A DNA stretch of 5,308 nt from Candidatus Omnitrophota bacterium (GTDB taxonomy: Bacteria > Ratteibacteria > UBA8468 > B48-G9 > JAFGKM01): contig JAMWCA010000095.1 of the NCBI GenBank assembly GCA_023819545.1, forward strand, positions 1-5,308, in the 5' to 3' direction. Below, piece after piece: positions 1-5,308 of this stretch; the first letter of the stretch is position 1, and every line of letters starts with the position of its first letter. The notes beneath the pieces were generated by a model. The model was not told the DNA's origin and ran no database searches. It saw nothing but the letters and a program-made list of their open reading frames with translations. The translations under genes were made by a program, and so were the position numbers.

Positions 1-463
1 TATCTGGTAGAGCAATTATATGTGAGTTATTTGCAGAAATATAAATTGGTTCTTTCAGGTAAAAGACCTCTTTCTCTTCTGGATATTCCCTTATACCTGC
101 CATTTTTATCAATTCAACAAATTCATAAGAACTACCATCAAGACCAGGACATTCAGTTCCATAAATTTCTACAAAGACATTATCAATTTCCATAGCATAA
201 ATCGCAGAAAGTAGATGTTCTATTGTATGAATTTGAGTTTTTTCATTACCAATAGAAGTCCTTCTCGGAAATTTATTTGTATCAAGAAGATTTTCTATAT
301 CAACTTTTATTGGTTCTGAATTTTCCGAATCTTTTTTTATAAATATAATACCTGTATTGGGGGGAGCAGGTTTCAGAACAACCCTGCTCTTTTCTCCAGT
401 ATGAAGTCCAATACCTTCAATACTTACCTCTTTCTCAACAGTTTTTTGCAATTTCTTATCCAT
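1..463 (-). CDS. lpxC: UDP-3-O-acyl-N-acetylglucosamine deacetylase LpxC, N-terminal part (3' end cut off by window)
   Basis: LpxC is the zinc-dependent cytoplasmic deacetylase that removes the acetyl group from UDP-3-O-acyl-GlcNAc, the committed step of lipid A synthesis. The frame, read by hand from ATG at 463, is open to the window edge and gives 154 residues, about half of a usual ~300-residue LpxC. Visible family marks are GIGLHTG (residues 17-23), HTIEHLLSA (79-87), whose Glu82-His83 match the catalytic Glu and first zinc-ligand His of E. coli LpxC (E78/H79), and CPGLDGSS (105-112). The later zinc ligands (a His and an Asp in the second domain) lie outside the window. The start is supported by the distance to GLHTG, which is close to that in E. 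coli. It overlaps the end of lpxD by 8 bases (ATGGATAA), with purine-rich AAGAAGG directly against the ATG, so translation is probably coupled to lpxD. Whether the protein is a LpxC-FabZ fusion, as in some phyla, cannot be seen here. Confidence 0.95.
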   Translation of the reverse strand, partial: MDKKLQKTVEKEVSIEGIGLHTGEKSRVVLKPAPPNTGIIFIKKDSENSEPIKVDIENLLDTNKFPRRTSIGNEKTQIHTIEHLLSAIYAMEIDNVFVEIYGTECPGLDGSSYEFVELIKMAGIREYPEEKEVFYLKEPIYISANNSHIIALPD

Positions 464-1493
464 CCTTCTTTTCTTCTATTTTTTCTATTTTCTCTTCAAG
501 TTGCTTAATTTTTTCAATCAATTCAGGGAGTTTCCTTATATATGCCTGAAATCTCATATCTTCCCATTTTTCTCTTGCTGGAAAACCTGTAACATGAGTA
601 TTTGGAGGAACATTTTTTGTAACTCCTGCTTTACCACCTATAATAGAATTATCTCCAACTGTTATATGACCTATTATTCCTGCCTGTCCAGCTATTACTA
701 CATTCTTTCCTATTACAGTACTACCGGAAATACCAACTTGAGCAACAATAATTGAATTATCTCCAATATATACATTATGAGCAATCTGAACAAGATTATC
801 AATTTTTACTCCATTTCCTATATATGTCTTATCAAATCTTGCTCTATCAATCGTAACATTTGAACCAATTTCCACATCATCACCAATTTCAACAGTTCCT
901 ATCTGTGGGATTTTATGGTGAACTCCCTTTACAGTAGCAAAACCAAAACCATCTCCACCTATAACTGTACCAGGATGAATAATAACCCTATTTCCTATTT
1001 TAATTCTCTCTCTTATAACAACTTTTGGATAAATTAAACATTCATTACCAATCTCTGTATAATGACCTATATATACACCTGCACCAATTACAGTTTTATC
1101 TCCAATTTTTACATAATCTTCTATTACAACATAAGGTTGAATTGATACATCCTTACCAAGTGAAACATTCTTCCCTATTATTGCGGTTGGATGTATACCT
1201 GGTTGAAAAACAATTGGTTCAGGACCTACAAAGGACATGATTTTAGCAAAAGCAATTGATGGATTATCTACTTGTATTAAGGTTGCATTTACAGAATTGT
1301 TTATATCAGGACCAACTATTATAGCAGATGCCTTTGTTGTATAAAGTAAATTTTTATATTTCTTATTTGCTATAAAAGTTAAATCTCCAGGTTTTGCTTC
1401 TTTAATTCCAGAGACACCTGTAATAACTACATTTTCATCCCCTATAACTTTCCCATCAATTAATTTCGCAACTTCTTTAACTTTCATCCTCAT
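456..1493 (-). CDS. lpxD: UDP-3-O-(3-hydroxyacyl)glucosamine N-acyltransferase LpxD
   Basis: LpxD transfers a 3-hydroxyacyl chain from acyl carrier protein to the 2-amino group of UDP-3-O-acyl-glucosamine, the step after LpxC, in the cytoplasm as a homotrimer. The 345 residues match the usual length (E. coli 341). An N-terminal uridine-binding domain (about 1-98) carries the ITGV stretch (24-27) and FIANKKY (40-46), matching the conserved F..N.KY region. A long left-handed beta-helix of hexapeptide repeats (IGxxV-type) fills about 100-300, with GGDGFGFA (179-186), KIPQIG (194-199) and QIAHN. His239 falls exactly at the position of the catalytic His239 of E. coli. The tail (about 315-345) is a charged helix rich in Lys and Glu. 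The ATG overlaps the stop of skp as ATGA. There is no Shine-Dalgarno sequence before it, and a second in-frame ATG lies two codons in (1487), so 343 residues is an alternative. It is complete and intact, with all key residues visible. Confidence 0.97.
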   Translation of the reverse strand: MRMKVKEVAKLIDGKVIGDENVVITGVSGIKEAKPGDLTFIANKKYKNLLYTTKASAIIVGPDINNSVNATLIQVDNPSIAFAKIMSFVGPEPIVFQPGIHPTAIIGKNVSLGKDVSIQPYVVIEDYVKIGDKTVIGAGVYIGHYTEIGNECLIYPKVVIRERIKIGNRVIIHPGTVIGGDGFGFATVKGVHHKIPQIGTVEIGDDVEIGSNVTIDRARFDKTYIGNGVKIDNLVQIAHNVYIGDNSIIVAQVGISGSTVIGKNVVIAGQAGIIGHITVGDNSIIGGKAGVTKNVPPNTHVTGFPAREKWEDMRFQAYIRKLPELIEKIKQLEEKIEKIEEKKDG

Positions 1494-1981
1494 TTTTCGT
1501 TTAGAAGTTTAATGATTTCATCAGTTAAATCCACTGCATTTTCTCCATAAAGAATCATTCTTGAATCAACTATTATAGAATATCCATTCTTTTTTGCATA
1601 TTGACTTATTGCTTTTTTTATGTTTTCAAAAATCTGATTTTCAAGAGCTTTTCCTCTTTCATCCAATCTCTGTTTTGTTTCTAAATATTTTTTTGATAAT
1701 TCCTGTATTTTCCCTTTTAATTCATTCTCTTTTTTCGTTTGTTCTTCTGGTTTCATCATATTTTTCTTTTTTTCGTAATCTTCCTGCATTTTCTTTATCT
1801 CTCCCTCCATTTTATCAAGATCTTTTTGAGCATCATCAACTTCTTTTTTAAAATTTGCCTCTATCTTTTTTGCTTCGTCATAATTATCAAAAACTTTCTT
1901 AATATCAATATACCCGATCTTACCACTTTGTGCTAATAAACCAATACACATGAAACTTAAAAAACTCAAAAATTTTCTCAC
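1490..1981 (-). CDS. skp: Skp/OmpH-family periplasmic chaperone
   Basis: Skp (OmpH, HlpA) holds unfolded outer-membrane proteins in the periplasm and hands them to the BamA machinery. It works as a trimer with tentacle-like coiled-coil arms. The 163 residues match the family (E. coli precursor 161). A signal peptide covers about residues 1-19: Arg2-Lys3, then the hydrophobic FLSFLSFMCIGLLA, with likely cleavage between Ala17 and Ser19. Then comes the family opening KIGYIDIKKVFDNYDEAKK (21-39), a Lys/Glu-rich coiled coil (about 40-130), and the closing segment ILYGENAVDLTDEIIKLL (143-160). Cys12 is not in a lipobox, so it is not a lipoprotein. The start is GTG, chosen because a full AAAGGAGG ribosome-binding site sits 8 bases upstream and because the signal peptide then has a proper charged end. 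It lies 20 bases after bamA and overlaps lpxD by 4 bases. Family assignment is strong. The symbol follows position and length, since the sequence of this family is poorly conserved. Confidence 0.92.
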   Translation of the reverse strand: MRKFLSFLSFMCIGLLAQSGKIGYIDIKKVFDNYDEAKKIEANFKKEVDDAQKDLDKMEGEIKKMQEDYEKKKNMMKPEEQTKKENELKGKIQELSKKYLETKQRLDERGKALENQIFENIKKAISQYAKKNGYSIIVDSRMILYGENAVDLTDEIIKLLNEK

Positions 1982-1989
1982 TTTATTTT

Positions 1990-1997
1990 CCTCCTTT
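1990..1997 (-). promoter_or_regulatory. Strong Shine-Dalgarno site for skp
   Basis: On the minus strand AAAGGAGG lies 8 bases before the GTG start of skp and fills much of the 20-base gap after bamA. It is a near-perfect match to the anti-Shine-Dalgarno end of 16S rRNA. It fixes the GTG at 1981 as the start. It is the strongest ribosome-binding site in the window, and suggests that skp is translated independently and at a high rate. Confidence 0.85.
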
Positions 1998-2001
1998 CTT
2001 T

Positions 2002-4200
2002 TTAAAATCCAAAACTTATCCCTATATGTATTCTACCTTTTGGTTCTCCTGATTCAGGGGTAAGAGCATATCCATAATATATTTCTAAAGGTGCACCTAA
2101 AAATGGAATATTTAATCTTATCCCTGCTCCTATCCCTTTTTTTAAATCACTTAAACTCCAATCTTCATATATATTACCTATATCAAAAAATCCAATTCCA
2201 TATAAAAGTTCCTTATATAAAGGATACATTATTTCAAAATTTTGTGCAAATAAAAATTTTCCACCAAGGCAATATCCATTTTCTTTTGGTCCTAAACTTC
2301 TTTCTCCATAACCTCTCACTGTTCCAATTCCCCCTCCAAAAAATCTTTCATAAATTGGGATTTCATCAAGATTTTTATTTATATATCCAAAAATTGTTCT
2401 ACTATGAAAGATAAAATTTTTAAATGGATAATAGAAATTATTTTCAATTGTCGGCTTTACAAAATTAAGGTCCCCTCCAAGTCCAGCATATTCTACAGAA
2501 AATATCGCTTTATCTCCCTTTGTAGGAAACAATTCACTATCAAGATTAGAATAGGTAAAATATGTCGTGATACTATTTTTCCTTCTTTCTCCTTCCTGCA
2601 CTTTTATAGAAGGGATTTCTACATTTGAGAGTATAACCTTTTCACTTAATAATTTAAATCCAAGATTGAAATTTTCCCATCTTCTTCCTATCCTTAAATC
2701 AAAACCTGTAGAAGTTGTGTCCCAATCATACCAATTTCTTTCTAATCTATAAATGTCTGGTCCTAAATATATAGGTCTATCTAAAAAATATGGTTCTGTA
2801 AAACTGAATCTATAATTTTTTGCAATTGTGCCGATTTCAAATGTTAAAAGGATATTTTGTCCACCACCGGTAAAACTTGGAGGATTTGTAATATCAAAGT
2901 TGGTCTTTTGAATGCTTACCATCCCAACAAACTTTTCACTACTACTATACCCTCCACCAATTAAAAAATATCCTGTTTTTTCTCTTTCCTTAACATCAAC
3001 AACAATATTGGCTTTCCCATCTTCTAAAAACTCAGGATATATATTGATATTTTCAAAATAATTGGTGTCTCTCAAATTATTAAAACTTTTTCTAATTTTA
3101 TCTTCAGTTATTTTATCTCCTGGTTCAAGTTTAACTTCTCTTCTTATTACTTTATCTTTTGTAATCCGGTTTCCTTTTATTTTAACCTCTTCTGTATAAT
3201 AAATATCTCCCGGATTAATTGAGTAAGTTATATTTATTGAATTTTCTCTAATTTCAGGTATAAAATCAATATTACATCTTATATATCCATTACCTGCATA
3301 AAGTTTATAAATATTTTTGATTGTTTCCTGGTTTTTTTTAACATTAAAAACATCTCCTTTTTTAAGCAAAACTTGTTTTTCCAAAATTTCTTGTTCAAAA
3401 ATTAAGTCACCTGTAAATTCTATCTCACCTGTAAAATATCTTTTACCTTCATCTATAAAAACACTTATAATAATACCTTTTTCAGTGTATTCAACTTTTT
3501 TTTCTACTTTTACTTCAATAAATCCATTTTCATTGTAAAAATCTTTAATCTTTTTTATGTCCTGCTCTAAAACTTCTTCTTTATAGGTTCCCCTTCTAAA
3601 AGGCATATTCCTTTCTTTTATTCTCATTAAACCTTTTAATTCTTTTTCAGAGAATGTTTTATTACCGTCAAATAAAATTTCACTTACATATTTTTTTCCC
3701 ATTTCAGTTATGTTTATTATCAGAATACAACTTTCTTCACCTTCAATTAGATAATCAATTTCACATGCGTAATATCCCAATTTATAGTAATTTTCTTTTA
3801 TTTTTTTAATCCCATCAAAAACTTTTTCCTGATTAAGAATTTCCCCTTCCTTTAAGGCAAAAATATCTTTCAATTTTTTTGTTTTTAATGCTCTATTGCC
3901 TTGAAAAATAATTTTTTCAATAACAGGATTTTCTTTAACCTGAATAATCAGTTCTATTCCCTCTTCCTTTTTCTCTATCGTATATCTTACATCTTTAAAA
4001 TATCCTGTTTTAAAAAGATTAATAATATCATCCCTTAAAATCTTTTCATCAAACTCTGTCCCTTCCTTTGTTTTAATAATAGTAAGTATTTTATCTTCTG
4101 AAACATTTCTATTACCTGTTATAGTAACTTTTAATATAGGAGCTGGAAAGATGTAAAAATTAAGGATGAGAAATACTAACAGGATTTTCCTTCTTTTCAA
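2002..4200 (-). CDS. bamA: Outer-membrane protein assembly factor BamA (Omp85 family)
   Basis: BamA is the essential core of the BAM complex, which folds and inserts beta-barrel proteins into the outer membrane. I start it at TTG (4200), giving 732 residues (E. coli 810). The TTG has AAGGAG 6 bases upstream and opens a clean signal peptide, MKRRKILLVFLILNFYIF. An ATG at 4239 would add 13 residues, but it lacks a good ribosome site and spoils the signal peptide. Five POTRA repeats follow at about 23-91, 92-171, 172-254, 255-334 and 335-411, most with a GN-type loop near the start (ITGNRNV, FQGNRAL, FDGNKTF, IKGNRIT) and a GYF/GY turn before the last strands. The barrel runs from about 412 to 732, with the loop-6 motif VRGYGERSLGP (628-638) and a terminal strand RIHIGISFGF ending in Phe, as in the BAM recognition signal. 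It overlaps the end of clpC by 41 bases and is followed by skp after 20 bases. Four cysteines are present in the mature part. TamA is a less likely alternative, since it has only three POTRA repeats and a different gene context. Confidence 0.95.
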   Translation of the reverse strand: MKRRKILLVFLILNFYIFPAPILKVTITGNRNVSEDKILTIIKTKEGTEFDEKILRDDIINLFKTGYFKDVRYTIEKKEEGIELIIQVKENPVIEKIIFQGNRALKTKKLKDIFALKEGEILNQEKVFDGIKKIKENYYKLGYYACEIDYLIEGEESCILIINITEMGKKYVSEILFDGNKTFSEKELKGLMRIKERNMPFRRGTYKEEVLEQDIKKIKDFYNENGFIEVKVEKKVEYTEKGIIISVFIDEGKRYFTGEIEFTGDLIFEQEILEKQVLLKKGDVFNVKKNQETIKNIYKLYAGNGYIRCNIDFIPEIRENSINITYSINPGDIYYTEEVKIKGNRITKDKVIRREVKLEPGDKITEDKIRKSFNNLRDTNYFENINIYPEFLEDGKANIVVDVKEREKTGYFLIGGGYSSSEKFVGMVSIQKTNFDITNPPSFTGGGQNILLTFEIGTIAKNYRFSFTEPYFLDRPIYLGPDIYRLERNWYDWDTTSTGFDLRIGRRWENFNLGFKLLSEKVILSNVEIPSIKVQEGERRKNSITTYFTYSNLDSELFPTKGDKAIFSVEYAGLGGDLNFVKPTIENNFYYPFKNFIFHSRTIFGYINKNLDEIPIYERFFGGGIGTVRGYGERSLGPKENGYCLGGKFLFAQNFEIMYPLYKELLYGIGFFDIGNIYEDWSLSDLKKGIGAGIRLNIPFLGAPLEIYYGYALTPESGEPKGRIHIGISFGF

Positions 4201-5308
4201 CAGTTTCTCCTTCCCTTTTTTTAAAAACAAGAAAATCATCTTTTATATCCACAATAATGTCATCTCCTTCAATAAAATTACCTTTTAAAATCTCTTCTGA
4301 TAAAGGGTCTTCTATATATCTTGAAATAGCCCTTTTTAAAGGTCTTGCACCAAATTCAGGATTTGTTCCTTTTTCTACTAAAAATTTCTTTGCTTGATCT
4401 GTTATAATCAGACCAACCTTTAACTCTTTCAATCTTTCTCTCACTTTTTCAACTTCAATTTCAACAATCTTTAAAAGATGGGTCTGTGTTAATGGATGAA
4501 ATATTATAATATCATCAAGACGGTTTAAAAATTCTGGCCTAAATGTTTTTTTCACTTTTTCCATTATTTCGTTTTTTGAATTTTCAAATGATTTTTCTTC
4601 CTCTGGAGTTAAAAATCCGATGATAGATTTATTTTTAAGTATCTCTGTTCCTATATTTGAAGTCATAATTATAACAGTATTTTTAAAACTTACACTTCTT
4701 CCAAAACTATCAGTTAACCGTCCATCCTCAAGTATTTGAAGGAGTAGATTAAATACATCAGGATGTGCTTTTTCAATCTCATCAAAAAGTATAACTGAAT
4801 AAGGTCTCCTTCTCACTTTTTCAGTTAATTGTCCACCTTCTTCATATCCAATATATCCAGGCGGTGCACCTATTAAACGACTTATAGAAAATTTTTCCAT
4901 ATATTCAGACATATCAATTTGTATCAATGCTTCTTCATCCCCAAATAAAAATTCAGCCAATGCTCTTGCAAGAAGTGTTTTCCCAACACCAGTTGGGCCA
5001 AGAAAAAGGAAACTACCAATGGGTTTTCTTGTATCTTTTAAACCTGCCCTTGACCTTCTTACTGACTTACTTATCTTTTCAATTGCTTCGTCCTGACCCA
5101 CGACAATTTTATGTAAGTAATTTTCCATTTCAAGTAATTTTTCTCTTTCTTCTTTACAAAGTTGAGAAACTGGAATCCCAGTCCATTGAGAAACAACTTC
5201 AGCAATATTTTCTTTCCTTAATGTCTTTTTTTCATCTGAAATTAAATTCATAAGATTTTCTTTTAAATAATCAATTTTATTTTTGAGTTCTCTTTCTCTA
5301 TCTCTTAT
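4160..5308 (-). CDS. clpC: ClpC-type AAA+ unfoldase, C-terminal part (5' end cut off by window)
   Basis: ClpC is a hexameric cytoplasmic Hsp100 ATPase that unfolds proteins and feeds them to the ClpP protease. The frame is open from the window edge, giving 383 residues of a protein usually about 800 long. The N-domain and first AAA+ module are missing. The first visible residues (IRDRERELKNKIDYLKENL) look like the UVR-like coiled coil of the ClpC middle region. Then come AEVVSQWTGIPVSQL (36-50), Walker A GPTGVGKT (104-111), pore loop GYIGY (151-155), Walker B VILFDE (172-177), sensor 1 MTSN (215-218), the arginine-finger region FRPEFLNRLD, and sensor 2 GARPLKRAI (320-328). IGF at 230-232 (4621-4613) is the ClpP-docking loop, which ClpB lacks. 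With the short middle region this favours ClpC over ClpB. ClpA is less likely. A Lys/Glu-rich tail ends at TAA (4160), and its last codons overlap the bamA start. All ATPase residues look intact. Confidence 0.92.
   Translation of the reverse strand: MRDRERELKNKIDYLKENLMNLISDEKKTLRKENIAEVVSQWTGIPVSQLCKEEREKLLEMENYLHKIVVGQDEAIEKISKSVRRSRAGLKDTRKPIGSFLFLGPTGVGKTLLARALAEFLFGDEEALIQIDMSEYMEKFSISRLIGAPPGYIGYEEGGQLTEKVRRRPYSVILFDEIEKAHPDVFNLLLQILEDGRLTDSFGRSVSFKNTVIIMTSNIGTEILKNKSIIGFLTPEEEKSFENSKNEIMEKVKKTFRPEFLNRLDDIIIFHPLTQTHLLKIVEIEVEKVRERLKELKVGLIITDQAKKFLVEKGTNPEFGARPLKRAISRYIEDPLSEEILKGNFIEGDDIIVDIKDDFLVFKKREGETVEKKENPVSISHP
4207..4212 (-). promoter_or_regulatory. Shine-Dalgarno site that decides the bamA TTG start
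   Basis: On the minus strand AAGGAG sits 6 bases upstream of the TTG at 4200, inside the last coding part of clpC. Both sequence and spacing are near ideal. The upstream ATG at 4239 is preceded only by GGATATAAAAG, which has no comparable site. This favours TTG as the real bamA start and reduces the clpC overlap from 80 to 41 bases. Confidence 0.75.

Noticed and set aside
359..364. Run of six G on the plus strand (CCCCCC in lpxC), unusual in such AT-rich DNA
   Set aside because: It simply encodes part of the Ala-Pro-Pro stretch at residues 33-35, a region where prolines are common in LpxC. The frame stays open, so I see no sign of error or switching.
1982..2001. Possible promoter or terminator between bamA and skp
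   Set aside because: The gap is only 20 bases and is largely taken up by the skp ribosome-binding site. It contains no stem-loop and no room for -35 and -10 elements.
3332..3339. Run of eight A on the coding strand in bamA (VKKN region), as a possible slippage or phase-variation site
   Set aside because: Runs of this length are common in lysine-rich AT-rich genes. The frame is intact through it and no alternative product makes sense.
4216..4222. Run of seven A near the end of clpC, as a possible frameshift site joining clpC to the bamA frame
   Set aside because: The codons AAA AAA AGG do not form a standard A AAA AAG slip site in frame, and a +1 shift would only make a ClpC-BamA fusion with no plausible role. 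A separate bamA start with a good ribosome site explains the region.
4237..4239. ATG at 4239 as the bamA start (745 residues)
   Set aside because: It lacks a good ribosome site, makes an 80-base overlap with clpC, and puts 13 extra residues ahead of a normal signal peptide. It is kept only as an alternative to the TTG at 4200.
501..5253. Several plus-strand open frames of 60-110 codons lying antisense to the five genes
   Set aside because: They lie wholly within strongly supported minus-strand genes. Their translations are rich in Leu, Phe, Ser, Tyr, Ile and His in low-complexity runs, as expected from reading the reverse of A/G-rich coding DNA, and none shows a recognisable domain.
4160..5308. 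ClpB disaggregase as the identity of the right-hand gene
   Set aside because: The IGF ClpP-docking loop and the short UVR-like segment before the AEVVSQWTGIP motif fit ClpC, not ClpB with its long middle domain.

Overview
This window is a compact, one-directional gene block from an AT-rich diderm (LPS-type, Gram-negative) bacterium. By eye the GC content is about 30% (not computed). All five genes read on the minus strand, in the order clpC (5' end cut off by the window) > bamA > skp/ompH > lpxD > lpxC (3' end cut off). The only gap between genes is 20 bases, between bamA and skp. Every other junction overlaps: 41 bases at clpC/bamA if my TTG start is right, 4 bases at skp/lpxD (ATGA), and 8 bases at lpxD/lpxC. 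No stretch over 300 bases lacks a gene. I see no RNA gene, mobile element, CRISPR array, terminator or convincing internal promoter.

Right to left: 5308-4160 encodes the C-terminal part of a ClpC-type Hsp100 unfoldase (second AAA+ module, with the ClpP-docking IGF loop). 4200-2002 encodes BamA, the outer-membrane beta-barrel insertase, with five POTRA repeats and a C-terminal barrel. 1981-1490 encodes a Skp/OmpH periplasmic chaperone. 1493-456 encodes LpxD and 463-1 encodes the first 154 residues of LpxC, both enzymes of lipid A synthesis.

The genes form one outer-membrane biogenesis unit. Skp carries unfolded barrel proteins across the periplasm, BamA inserts them, and LpxC and LpxD build the lipid A anchor of LPS. 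The bamA-skp-lpxD core is widely conserved in diderm bacteria. Here lpxD runs straight into lpxC, with no fabZ between them. That differs from the Proteobacterial bamA-skp-lpxD-fabZ-lpxA-lpxB order and resembles phyla where lpxC (sometimes fused to fabZ) follows lpxD. With clpC upstream and very low GC, this points to a non-Proteobacterial, possibly uncultivated diderm lineage, but I cannot name the phylum from sequence alone. I see no evidence of a wholly new system. The points worth a second look are the clpC-bamA overlap, the contrasting translation-start signals along the operon, and the gene order.
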